From: Nesterenkonia halotolerans | Lineage (GTDB): Bacteria; Actinomycetota; Actinomycetes; Actinomycetales; Micrococcaceae | Direction of reading: 5' to 3' | DNA: 64,000 nt | Assembly: GCF_014874065.1 (NCBI RefSeq) | Contig: NZ_JADBEE010000001.1 | Location: 1,860,001-1,924,000, forward strand | Part shown: positions 9,219 through 17,817 of the stretch, one piece after another | Layout of the letters: every line of letters begins with the position of its first letter | Position numbering within the stretch: position 1 is the first letter of the stretch | Translations under genes and position numbers: made by a program | The notes under the pieces: model-generated | Told to the model about the DNA's origin: nothing | The model's database searches: none | What the model saw: the letters and a program-made list of their open reading frames with translations, nothing else

Positions 9219-10216
9219 CGCTTGACCTCCGAGCTAGATATGCGGCGAGTGATGATGAAGTTGACCAGCCCGATGGCCACGATCAGCAGGAAGAGCAGCA
9301 CCGCCACCGCCGAGGCCTGCCCGAAGTCCGAACGGGTCCAGCCGAGTTCGTAGAGATACATGGTCATGGTCTGCCACTGCCCGTCAGTGCCTCCGCGGCC
9401 GTACTGATCGAACATCCGCGGCTCGTCGAAGATCTGCAGCCCGCCGATGGTGGAGGTGATGATCACGAAGATGATGGTGGGCCGCAGGTTGGGGATGGTC
9501 ACGGAGATGAACTGCCGGACCTTGCCCGCGCCGTCGATCTCTGCCGCCTCATAGAGGTCGCGCGGCACTGCCTGCATGGCCGCGAGGAAGATCAGCGCGT
9601 TGTAGCCGGTCCAGCGGAAGTTCACCATGGTGGCGATGGCCAGGTGGCTGGGCAGCGTGCCCGAGTGCCAGCCAATGGCGTCGATGCCCACGGTTTCCAG
9701 GATGGAGTTGACCAGACCGAAGCGGTCGCCGAAGAGGTTCGAGAAGATCAGCGCCACCGCGACGGGTGTGACCACGTAGGGGACCAGCACCCCCATGCGC
9801 CAGAACGTCTTGGCGCGAAGGTTGTAGTCCAGCAGGTACGCAATCAGGATCGCGGCCACCACCTGGGGCGCTGAGGACAGGATGAAGATCGAGAGGGTAT
9901 TGCGCAGCGAGATCCAGAACGCCCGCTCCCCCAGCACCGCCATGAAGTTCTCGGCGCCGATGAACTCACCCTGACCCATGATCAGATCCCAGTCATGGGT
10001 GGCGACCCAGCCGGTGTAGATCAGCGGGAAGAGCCCGACCACGGCGAAGAGGAGGAAGAACGGACTGATGTAGAGGTACGGCGAGTACCGGCGGTCCCAG
10101 GTCGAGGCCCGGTGCCGGAAGCTCACTTTCGGCTTCCGGCGACCGGTCCTCGGCTCTGGCGCCGACCCGCCGCTGCGTGCGGTGGTGACTGGTGCGTGCG
10201 CAGCAGGGGCGGACAT
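9215..10216 (-). CDS. ABC sugar transporter permease (MalF/CebF type)
   Basis: A 333-residue membrane permease with six predicted helices and an EAA loop (YEAAEIDGAGKVRQFISVTI). It follows the substrate-binding lipoprotein gene by 2 bases and overlaps the second permease by 4 bases. With that partner it forms the channel of a carbohydrate uptake-1 (CUT1) importer. The N-terminus carries about 30 polar residues before the first helix. Confidence 0.93.
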   Translation of the reverse strand: MSAPAAHAPVTTARSGGSAPEPRTGRRKPKVSFRHRASTWDRRYSPYLYISPFFLLFAVVGLFPLIYTGWVATHDWDLIMGQGEFIGAENFMAVLGERAFWISLRNTLSIFILSSAPQVVAAILIAYLLDYNLRAKTFWRMGVLVPYVVTPVAVALIFSNLFGDRFGLVNSILETVGIDAIGWHSGTLPSHLAIATMVNFRWTGYNALIFLAAMQAVPRDLYEAAEIDGAGKVRQFISVTIPNLRPTIIFVIITSTIGGLQIFDEPRMFDQYGRGGTDGQWQTMTMYLYELGWTRSDFGQASAVAVLLFLLIVAIGLVNFIITRRISSSEVKR

Positions 10217-10218
10217 GA

Positions 10219-11601
10219 TCAGCGCAGGGCTTCCATGTCGTTGACGAACTTCTCCCAGGAGGCGTCGGGGTCATCGATCCCGTCGACATCCACCCGGTTG
10301 ATCGCGTCCTGGATCGCCACGTTGATGGTCAGGTACTCGGTGCCCTTCAGCGGCTGGGTCTCCACCGCCTCCGCCCGTTCGGCGAGGATCTCACCGGTGG
10401 GAGCGTCGTTGAAGAACTCATTGGTCGCCGAGAGCAGCTCATCAGACTCGAGCGCCTCGGTGGTCGACGGGAAGGCTCCCACGACGTCGAAGGCCTTGAG
10501 CTGCTGCTCCGGAGCGGTCAGCCAGGCTGCCAGCTCCTTGGCCTCTTCGATGTTCTCGCCCTGTGAGGGGACGGTCAGGTAGGACCCGCCCCAGTTTCCG
10601 CCACCGCCTGGGAAGGTGTTGGCGATGTCCCAGCCCTCGACCTCTGCGGCGTTGCCTTCGATGATGCCGAGCATCCAGCCCGGGCACATCATGGTCGCGA
10701 AGGTCTCCTCGCGCTGGAAGGCATCGGACCAGTCACCGCTCCACTGGGCCAGCCCTGCGGAGAGCTCGTCCTCCACGGAGGCCTCGAGCAGCTGGTCGTA
10801 GAGATCCTTGACCTCGGTGTTCGTATCGGCGATGATCTCGCCCTCTTCATTCTGGTACGGCACCTCGACCTGGTTGATCATGCCCTGCCAGATGTTGTCC
10901 GAGCCGGAGTACCAGGCGGAGTCCGATTCAGCGACGAACTCGCGACCCGCGGCGAAGTAGTCCTCCCAGCTGTCTCCGAGGAATTCGGCCACCTCCTCGC
11001 GGTCGGTGGGCAGGCCCGCCTCTTCGAAGAGGTCGGCCCGGTAGCAGACCGCCTGTGGACCGCTGTCGGTGCCGTAGCCGATCAGGCGGCCGTCTTCGAG
11101 GACCGCGTCCTCGTTCTTCCAGTCGAGCCAGCGGTCCTCGAGCTCAGGATCGGTGAGATCCTCGAAGCGGTCGGGATACTGCTGGAACTCTGCGAGCCAG
11201 TCGACTTCGATGGGTTCGATGTCCGAGGCGCCCTGGCCAGCACCGAGGCTGTTGCGCAGGGAGTCGCGGGCGTTCTCCGCCGTGTCGATCTTGTTGTGCT
11301 CAATGGTGATGTTGTCGTTGAGCTCCTCGTATTCTTCAAAGAGGTCCTCGTAGCCGAACTCGTTGAACGTGGTGACGCTGAGGGTCACGTCCTCACCCTC
11401 GGCTCCACCCCCTGAGGAGTCGTCGCCCTCGGCGGACCCGCCGCAGGCTGTCAGCGCCAGCGTCATCACCGAGGTGAGCGCGACCCCCTGCAGCACACGG
11501 GAGCGACGGCGGGAGCCGCCACCAGCTCGCGCCGGTGCGAGCTGGGACCCAGCTCGCGCGGAGGAGCTGTGGTCCTCCTGGTTGTGATCAGTTGTCCTCA
11601 T
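10219..11601 (-). CDS. sugar-binding lipoprotein of the ABC importer
   Basis: A 460-residue extracytoplasmic solute-binding protein of family 1. The signal peptide has an unusually long basic N-region, a hydrophobic stretch (VALTSVMTLALTAC) and a lipobox LTAC with Cys at 53. The mature start is Gly/Ser/Asp/Glu-rich. The ATG at 11601 has AAGGAG 11 bases upstream; an earlier in-frame ATG at 11643 lacks a site and overlaps the likely leader. First gene of the operon, expressed from the promoter at 11677-11705 and under the operator at 11653. Cello-oligosaccharides are the likely ligand by analogy with CebE. Confidence 0.92.
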   Translation of the reverse strand: MRTTDHNQEDHSSSARAGSQLAPARAGGGSRRRSRVLQGVALTSVMTLALTACGGSAEGDDSSGGGAEGEDVTLSVTTFNEFGYEDLFEEYEELNDNITIEHNKIDTAENARDSLRNSLGAGQGASDIEPIEVDWLAEFQQYPDRFEDLTDPELEDRWLDWKNEDAVLEDGRLIGYGTDSGPQAVCYRADLFEEAGLPTDREEVAEFLGDSWEDYFAAGREFVAESDSAWYSGSDNIWQGMINQVEVPYQNEEGEIIADTNTEVKDLYDQLLEASVEDELSAGLAQWSGDWSDAFQREETFATMMCPGWMLGIIEGNAAEVEGWDIANTFPGGGGNWGGSYLTVPSQGENIEEAKELAAWLTAPEQQLKAFDVVGAFPSTTEALESDELLSATNEFFNDAPTGEILAERAEAVETQPLKGTEYLTINVAIQDAINRVDVDGIDDPDASWEKFVNDMEALR

Positions 11602-11652
11602 CACGGATATCTCCTTCGATGTGAGGTGCGAGCGATTCCTCATAGCCTCTTA

Positions 11653-11666
11653 TGAGAGCGCTCTCA
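11653..11666 (-). promoter_or_regulatory. LacI-family operator (perfect 14-bp palindrome)
   Basis: TGAGAGCGCTCTCA is a perfect palindrome with the central CG of LacI operators and differs from the CebR site TGGGAGCGCTCCCA by two symmetric bases. It sits directly downstream of the -10 box, where a bound repressor would block initiation or elongation. Confidence 0.88.
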
Positions 11667-11676
11667 CGGTGAGATG

Positions 11677-11705
11677 AAGGTAACACCATCTCCTCAATGT
11701 GGCAA
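11677..11705 (-). promoter_or_regulatory. promoter of the sugar importer operon
   Basis: Minus-strand -35 TTGCCA (11700-11705), 17-base spacer, -10 TACCTT (11677-11682). The predicted start of transcription near 11670 is just ahead of the operator. Confidence 0.65.
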
Positions 11706-11860
11706 GCGTCACAGTCAGGTTCACCCGATCGTTAGCTTCTCCCCAGGGCTGATGAGCGGCACAGCCCCAGGGTGAGACAGTAGACTCAGCATTTAGCGCC
11801 CGCCCGTGGACGTAGCGATCCCGGGACAGGGCAGACATTCATCAGCAGAAGGAGGTGCCG

Positions 11861-12652
11861 GTGGGACTGCTTGACAACCTCGAACGCGGCATCGAAAAGG
11901 CCGTCCGCGGTGCCTTCTCAGGACGAGGAGGGAGTCTCGGACCCGTGGAGATCGCCACCGCCGTACGCCGTCATATGGACCGAGAGTCCAAGACCGTCGC
12001 AGAAGGTCACAGCCTGGCACCGAACCTCTACAAGATCCGCCTTGCCGAGGAGGACTTCGCCGAGGCCAAGAAGTACGGCGTGACACTCGCCGAGGAGCTC
12101 TGCGAGGAGATCCTGCGCCATGCCGAGTCCCAGGGCTACACCCTGTTGGGACCGGTCCGGGCGACCTTCGTGAAGAACACCGAGCTCAAGCGCGGTCAGC
12201 TCAGCATCGAGTCGCGCACGGACCAGGACGCCCAGTCCAGCCCGGTCGCGCCGCAGGCCTCCTCCCCCGCTGCCGGCCCGTCCGCCGGAGCGCCGCTGCC
12301 CTCCACGATGGCTCAGCCCACCGTCCCCTCGCGCCCCGCGCCAGCACCAGCGCCAGCCCCTGAGCGCGCGGCGAGCCTGGAGTACGAGGAGCGCACCTAC
12401 CCGCTGCGCCCCGATTCCACGGTGATCGGTCGCTCCACCTCCGCGGACGTCACCGTCCCCGACACCGGCGTCTCCCGCAAGCACGTCGAGCTGTTCCGCA
12501 CAGCCGGGAACTGGTACGCCCGCGACCTCGGCTCCACCAACGGGTCCTATGTGGACGGTGAACAGCTCACCGGGGATCACTCCAAGGTTCAGCTCACCGA
12601 TGGCGCCCTCATCTCGCTCGGCAATGCGCGCCTGCGCTTCCGACTGAGCTGA
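11861..12652 (+). CDS. fhaA: FHA-domain protein FhaA (DUF3662-FHA)
   Basis: A 263-residue protein with an N-terminal DUF3662 domain (about 1-115, starting VGLLDNLERGIEKAV), a Pro/Ala/Ser-rich linker and a C-terminal FHA phosphothreonine-binding domain (about 170-263) with the GRS, SRKH and GSTNGSY motifs. GTG 11861 was chosen over GTG 11855 because AGGAGG at 11849-11854 gives good spacing and homologues begin M-G-x-L-D. First gene of the Ser/Thr kinase-cell wall cluster; in mycobacteria FhaA binds phosphorylated MviN pseudokinase and helps control wall synthesis. Confidence 0.93.
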   Translation: MGLLDNLERGIEKAVRGAFSGRGGSLGPVEIATAVRRHMDRESKTVAEGHSLAPNLYKIRLAEEDFAEAKKYGVTLAEELCEEILRHAESQGYTLLGPVRATFVKNTELKRGQLSIESRTDQDAQSSPVAPQASSPAAGPSAGAPLPSTMAQPTVPSRPAPAPAPAPERAASLEYEERTYPLRPDSTVIGRSTSADVTVPDTGVSRKHVELFRTAGNWYARDLGSTNGSYVDGEQLTGDHSKVQLTDGALISLGNARLRFRLS

Positions 12653-12665
12653 AGGACGCTGAGAT

Positions 12666-13172
12666 ATGAGTGAACTCGCTGTCACCGTGCTGCAGTTCGG
12701 TCTGCTGCTGCTGCTCTGGATCCTGATCCTCTCCATCATCGGAGCCCAGGGCCGGGACATGACCATCTCCAAGCGCTCACGCGCCCGCGCCGCCGCATCA
12801 GGACCCAGCACAGCGCCGGGTCCGCGCACCGGCCCCCCGGCGCCCGCCGCCGCGAGCCACAGCGGTCCGACGCCGCGCCCGCGACCTCGTCGGCTGCTGG
12901 TGAGCGAGGGCCCGCTGGCCGGAACCGAGCTGCCGCTAGGATCGGCATCGATCATGATGGGCCGCGCCCAGGAGTGCACCCTGGTGCTCGATGATGACTA
13001 CGCCTCCGGAAAGCACGCCCGGCTCTTCCCACAGGGATCGCGCTGGTTCCTCGAAGACCTCGGATCCACCAACGGCACCTGGCTGGGCGACGAGCAGCTC
13101 ACCCGCGCCTCCACAGTGGAGCCCGGGGACCGGATCCGGATCGGCAAGACCGTCCTGGAGCTGAGGACCTAG
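12666..13172 (+). CDS. fhaB: FHA-domain protein FhaB, membrane anchored
   Basis: A 168-residue protein with one N-terminal membrane helix (about residues 6-27, LQFGLLLLLWILILSIIGA), a basic Pro/Ala linker and a C-terminal FHA domain with MGRAQECTLVL, SGKHARLF and GSTNGTWLG. This is the normal size and layout of FhaB/FipA. It lies 13 bases after fhaA and 3 bases before the phosphatase gene. Confidence 0.93.
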   Translation: MSELAVTVLQFGLLLLLWILILSIIGAQGRDMTISKRSRARAAASGPSTAPGPRTGPPAPAAASHSGPTPRPRPRRLLVSEGPLAGTELPLGSASIMMGRAQECTLVLDDDYASGKHARLFPQGSRWFLEDLGSTNGTWLGDEQLTRASTVEPGDRIRIGKTVLELRT

Positions 13173-13175
13173 CCC

Positions 13176-14876
13176 GTGCCCCTGGTATTTCGCTTTGCAG
13201 CGCGCTCCGACACCGGTGCCGTGCGCTCCAAGAACGACGACTCCGGCTACGCGGGGCGCTATTTCGCAGTGGTCGCCGATGGCATGGGCGGTCACGCCGG
13301 CGGCGACGTCGCGTCTGCCTCCACGGTGCTGGACCTGGCGCATCTGGACACGCGGGGATTCGCTGACCCGGAGACGGTCCTGCCGGATGAGATCCAGACG
13401 GCGAACTCCTTCCTGAACAAGCTGGTCAAGGCCAATCCCAAGCTCTCAGGGATGGGCACCACCATCACCTCGCTGCTGATCACCCGGGACCGGCTGCAGT
13501 TCGCCCATATCGGCGATTCCCGCGCCTACCGGCTCAAGCGCGGCCGCTTCCGCCAGGTCAGCAAGGACCACACCTTCGTCCAGCGACTCGTGGACGAAGG
13601 TCGGCTGGAGCCTGACCAGGCCGAATACCACCCGCACAAGAACGTCCTGATGCGCGTGCTCGGCGACGTCGACGCCTCCCCGGAACTCGACATCACCTCC
13701 TTCCCGCTGGAGGCCGGCGAACGCTGGATGCTGTGCTCGGATGGACTCAACGCCGTCGTCTCCGACCGACTGATCGAACAGAAGCTCCGGTCCACGCAGT
13801 CCCTGGAGACCATCGTCGATGACCTCGTCGATCTCACCCTGGGCGGAGGCGCACCGGACAACGTCACCGTGGTCTGCCTGGAGGTCGTCGAAGCTGACGA
13901 CGCCGCACTGGCCCCCAGCGATGACCTCCCGCTGAGCGAGGCTGCCGTCGCGGCGGCCTCCTACGACTACGCCGGGCCCGACGAGACCATGGAGATGGAC
14001 GTGGTCCCGGTGGTCAACACCGAGGCCTTCTCCGCCCACGACGACCACGAGACCCTCTCCCCGCTCTCCGCCGCGATGGTGCGCAAGAAGCTCGGCGCAC
14101 GCCCGCACCTGCTCGTCGGTGCCGCCAACAAGGCAGCTGACACCGGCACCGTTCCCGTCGTCGGACGCAACGTCGATGAACACCCCATGGCCTCGCTGCT
14201 CACCGGACAGCCCCTGCGACCGGTCCGCCACACATACTCCGAGCTGCTCGACGAGCATCATCCCCCCAGCGAATCAGGCTCCGCGGCTCCCGAGGCGACG
14301 GACTCCACGGAGCCCGCGCAGACCACCGAGACCGACACCGCGTCCGCTGAAGCCTCTGTGGCGGCCGAGCGCAGCGAGCCCACCGAAGGCACCGGCGAAC
14401 AGCAGATCGACGACGCCTCCGAGCCCAGCCCGCATCGTGCAGAAGCCGGACTGGCCGAGGACCCGGAGAGCCTGCAGGAGGAGGAGCTGGTCCTCGATGA
14501 GGACGAGCTGGACGCCCTGGGGACCGCCCGACGACGCAGCTCCTGGTTCCTGCCCACCTTCGTCGCGCTGCTGGCGGTCCTGGTCGCCGTCGTCACCTTC
14601 CTCGGCTACGTCTGGACCCAGACCCAGTACTACGTGGGCGATGACAACGGCGAGGTCGCGATCTACAGCGGCGTCTCCCAGTCACTGGGACCGATCCGGC
14701 TCTCCGAGGTGGATGAACACGCCGGCATCGCGGTGGAGGACCTGACCCAGTATCACCGCCAGCGTGTGGAGCGCGGAATCGCCGCCGATGATCGCGACCA
14801 TGCCGAGCACATCGTCAGCCAGCTCACCGCCATGGCCGAGGCAAACGCCGAGCAGGACGAAGGAGGCGAGAATTGA
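13176..14876 (+). CDS. pstP: PP2C-type Ser/Thr protein phosphatase PstP
   Basis: A 566-residue membrane phosphatase. The PP2C domain spans about 1-240 with the metal-binding motifs VRSKNDDSGY, VADGMGGHAGGD, HIGDSRAYRL and GGAPDNVTVV. A long acidic linker (about 245-445) leads to one membrane helix (WFLPTFVALLAVLVAVVTFLGYVW) and a short extracellular end. It would reverse phosphorylation by the PASTA kinases downstream. A GTG start is used and the stop overlaps the rodA start. The linker is longer than in mycobacterial PstP. Confidence 0.95.
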   Translation: MPLVFRFAARSDTGAVRSKNDDSGYAGRYFAVVADGMGGHAGGDVASASTVLDLAHLDTRGFADPETVLPDEIQTANSFLNKLVKANPKLSGMGTTITSLLITRDRLQFAHIGDSRAYRLKRGRFRQVSKDHTFVQRLVDEGRLEPDQAEYHPHKNVLMRVLGDVDASPELDITSFPLEAGERWMLCSDGLNAVVSDRLIEQKLRSTQSLETIVDDLVDLTLGGGAPDNVTVVCLEVVEADDAALAPSDDLPLSEAAVAAASYDYAGPDETMEMDVVPVVNTEAFSAHDDHETLSPLSAAMVRKKLGARPHLLVGAANKAADTGTVPVVGRNVDEHPMASLLTGQPLRPVRHTYSELLDEHHPPSESGSAAPEATDSTEPAQTTETDTASAEASVAAERSEPTEGTGEQQIDDASEPSPHRAEAGLAEDPESLQEEELVLDEDELDALGTARRRSSWFLPTFVALLAVLVAVVTFLGYVWTQTQYYVGDDNGEVAIYSGVSQSLGPIRLSEVDEHAGIAVEDLTQYHRQRVERGIAADDRDHAEHIVSQLTAMAEANAEQDEGGEN

Positions 14877-16378
14877 GCACTCAGACCCACCAGGTGTACA
14901 AGCCCCGACGGAACCTCGAGCTCGTGCTGCTGCTGATGGCACTGACCGTGGCGATCGGCGCCCAGATGCTGGTCGCCTTCGCCCTGGATGAGCCCATCAC
15001 CACCGACTACTTCATCGAAGGATCCGTCTTCGCGGGTCTGGTCCTCGCCTTCCACGTGGTCCTGCGGCTGCGCGCCAAGTACGCGGATCCCTTCATCCTG
15101 CCGATCGTGGTGACGCTGAACGGGCTCGGGATCGCGATGATCCACCGGCTCGACTTCACCGCGAGCTACTCCGGCGTCGCGGACCGGCAGCTGCTCTGGA
15201 CCGGCGTCTCGATCATCGCCGCCATCGTGCTGCTCTGGCTGCTCAAGGACCACCGAAGGCTGCGACAGCTGACCTATATCTCCCTGGCGGTCAGCGTGCT
15301 GCTGCTGTTCATGCCGATCCTCCCGGGACTCGGCTCCGAGGAGAACGGCGCCCGCATCTGGGTGGATCTCGGCTTCGCCTCCTTCCAGCCCAGCGAGATC
15401 GCCAAGATCACGCTGGCAGTGTTCTTCGCGGGCTTCCTGGCCAACAACCGCGACCTGATCCTCCTCGCAGGACGCAAGGTCGGGCCCGTCACCTTCCCCC
15501 GGCTCCGCGATCTCGCGCCGATGTTCATCGCCTGGATCGTGGCCATCGGCGTGCTGGTCGTGCAGAACGATCTGGGCAACGCGCTGATGTTCTTCGGCCT
15601 CTTCGTGGCTGTGATCTACGTGGCCACCTCGCGGTTCTCGTGGATCGCCATCGGCGCCGTGTTCATGCTCTTCGGTGCGGCCCTGGCCTATCAGTTCGTC
15701 GGACATTTCCGGGATCGGGTGGAGATCTGGCTCAATGCCTTTGATCCCGAGATCTACAACCGGGCCTTCGGCGGCTCCCACCAGGTGGTGCAGGGGCTGT
15801 TCGGACTCGCGCACGGCGGTCTGGCCGGCACCGGGCTGGGTTCGGGGAATCCGAACATGGTCTCGCTGGCCAATTCGGACATGATCATCACCGCCTTCGG
15901 CGAGGAGCTGGGCTTCATCGGCCTCTCCGCCATGCTGCTGCTCTACCTGCTGCTGTTCAGCCGCTATATGCGCGCCGGACTGGGCACCCGCGACACCTTC
16001 GGCAAGCTGCTCGCAGTGGGTCTGGCAGTGGTGCTCGTGCTGCAGGTCTTCGTGGTCGTCGGCGGTATCACCCGGGTCATTCCGCTGACCGGTCTCGCCA
16101 CTCCGTTCCTGGCGGCAGGCGGCTCTGCCCTGCTGGCGAACTGGCTGATCGTCGCGCTGGTGCTGCTGATCTCCCATGCTGCACGTCAGCCCGTGGTGGT
16201 AGGCCCGATGGTCAATGCGACCGGGGAGGCCTCCTCCGGGACCGAATCTCGGCTGCAGTCGGAAGGGCCGGGCGCCCGTGAGACCGCCGTGCGCCGGCAC
16301 AGCGCCCCGCCGGCTCCGTCCACCACCGATGAGGACCACACCCGTCTGGATCACGCACCGCGAGGAGGAGCCCAGTGA
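14873..16378 (+). CDS. rodA: RodA/FtsW family peptidoglycan glycosyltransferase
   Basis: A 501-residue SEDS protein with ten or more membrane helices. Family segments include RIWVDLGFASFQPSEIAKI, the catalytic-loop region VQNDLGNALMFFG and ANSDMIITAFGEELGFIG. A TTG start overlaps the pstP stop (TTGA) with AGGAGG upstream. The cytoplasmic C-terminal tail of about 65 residues is Ser/Gly/Arg-rich. It polymerises lipid II together with the PBP encoded next, with which it overlaps by 4 bases. Confidence 0.95.
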   Translation: MSTQTHQVYKPRRNLELVLLLMALTVAIGAQMLVAFALDEPITTDYFIEGSVFAGLVLAFHVVLRLRAKYADPFILPIVVTLNGLGIAMIHRLDFTASYSGVADRQLLWTGVSIIAAIVLLWLLKDHRRLRQLTYISLAVSVLLLFMPILPGLGSEENGARIWVDLGFASFQPSEIAKITLAVFFAGFLANNRDLILLAGRKVGPVTFPRLRDLAPMFIAWIVAIGVLVVQNDLGNALMFFGLFVAVIYVATSRFSWIAIGAVFMLFGAALAYQFVGHFRDRVEIWLNAFDPEIYNRAFGGSHQVVQGLFGLAHGGLAGTGLGSGNPNMVSLANSDMIITAFGEELGFIGLSAMLLLYLLLFSRYMRAGLGTRDTFGKLLAVGLAVVLVLQVFVVVGGITRVIPLTGLATPFLAAGGSALLANWLIVALVLLISHAARQPVVVGPMVNATGEASSGTESRLQSEGPGARETAVRRHSAPPAPSTTDEDHTRLDHAPRGGAQ

Positions 16379-17817
16379 ACAACGCCATTCGCCATACCTG
16401 GGTCGTCTCCGTGGGCCTGTTCATCACGCTCTTCGCCGCGCTGTCCATCATTCAGGTGGGCGTGACCGACGAGCTCAATGCCAACCCCAACAACGTGCGC
16501 CAGCTCTATGAGGACCGCGGTGCCCCGCGCGGTGCGATCACCGTCGATGGCACTGCCATCGCCGAATCGGTGCCCTCAGACAACTCCAGCTTCGACTACC
16601 AGCGGGTCTACAACGCGCCCGAGCTGTACTCGGGCATCACCGGGACCTATTCGATCGCCAACGCCACAGGTCTCGAACGGACGCTCAACGAGTACCTCTC
16701 CGGGCAGTCCGACAGCCAGTTCTTCGATCGGATCGCCTCGGTGTTCACCGGTGACACCATGGACGGTGGTCAGGTGGAGCTGACCCTGGACGGCGATCTC
16801 CAGCAGCTTGCCTACGACCAGATCCCCGACGGAACCCGCGGGAGCATCATCGTCAGCGAGATCGCCACAGGGGACATCAAGGCCATGGCCTCGAAGCCCA
16901 GCTATGACAACAACCTGCTTGCGGTGCAGGACTCCAGCGAACTGGTGCGAAACCAGGAACAGCTGGAGGCGGACGAGGACCTGCGCTACACCTCCCGCGC
17001 GATCTCCACCACCATCGCGCCCGGCTCGAGCTTCAAGCTGGTCGACCTCGTCGCGATGCTCGAATCCGGGGACTATGAGCCCGACACGGTGCTGGAGAAC
17101 CCGAACTCGATCACGCTTCCCAACACAAACACAGAGCTACCGAACTTCGATCGAGGAATCTGTGATCAGCGTCCACAGGCCGAACTCTCCTGGATCGTCG
17201 CGCAGTCCTGCAACACGCCTTTCGCCGAGGCCGCCCTGGAGCTCGGCGAGGACCCCATCCGGGAGAGCGCTGAGGCCTTCGGCTGGAACTCCGAAGACCT
17301 CGGGATCCCGCTGGAGGTCGCCACATCGGCATTCCCGGAGGATCTCGCCGACGCCGAGCTGGCCCGCTCCGCCGTCGGTCAGGAGAGCGTCACCGCCACG
17401 CCGCTGCAGATGAACATGGTCGCCTCCGCCATTGCCAACGGCGGCACGCTCATGCAGCCCACCCTGGTGGATGCGATCCGCGGCTCGGACCTCCAGCTGC
17501 TCTCGACCACCGAACCCGAGGTGCTCTCGGATGTGACCAGCGAGGACGTGGCGGACGAGATCACCGAGATGATGGTCGAGGTTGTGGAGACGGGCACCGC
17601 AACCCGCGCCCAGACCGGCAGCTTCGACGTCGCGGCCAAGACCGGCACCGCAGAGATCGGCGACACCGGAGAGGTGAACTCCTGGATCACCGGCTTTGCT
17701 CCGGCCGACGACCCGCAGTACGCCGTGACCGTGGCGTATGAGCGCATCGACTATGACACCGGCTCCTCGCTCACGGCCCCCGGGCTGCTGACCATGCTCG
17801 AGGCGGCGATCGAATGA
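16375..17817 (+). CDS. pbpA: penicillin-binding protein PbpA (class B transpeptidase)
   Basis: A 480-residue peptidoglycan transpeptidase with an N-terminal membrane anchor (about residues 8-30). The transpeptidase domain shows the active-site Ser in APGSSFKL (about residue 218), SxN as QSCNTPF (about 281) and KTGTAE (about 422). Length matches actinobacterial PbpA. It is coupled by 4-base overlaps to rodA before and to the kinase after. It crosslinks the glycan made by RodA and would be a beta-lactam target. Confidence 0.95.
   Translation: MNNAIRHTWVVSVGLFITLFAALSIIQVGVTDELNANPNNVRQLYEDRGAPRGAITVDGTAIAESVPSDNSSFDYQRVYNAPELYSGITGTYSIANATGLERTLNEYLSGQSDSQFFDRIASVFTGDTMDGGQVELTLDGDLQQLAYDQIPDGTRGSIIVSEIATGDIKAMASKPSYDNNLLAVQDSSELVRNQEQLEADEDLRYTSRAISTTIAPGSSFKLVDLVAMLESGDYEPDTVLENPNSITLPNTNTELPNFDRGICDQRPQAELSWIVAQSCNTPFAEAALELGEDPIRESAEAFGWNSEDLGIPLEVATSAFPEDLADAELARSAVGQESVTATPLQMNMVASAIANGGTLMQPTLVDAIRGSDLQLLSTTEPEVLSDVTSEDVADEITEMMVEVVETGTATRAQTGSFDVAAKTGTAEIGDTGEVNSWITGFAPADDPQYAVTVAYERIDYDTGSSLTAPGLLTMLEAAIE

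Noticed and set aside
14753..16354. Long minus-strand open frame opposite rodA
   Set aside because: Composition (Gln/His/Asp/Glu-rich) is that of an antisense shadow of a high-GC gene; rodA on the other strand is certain.
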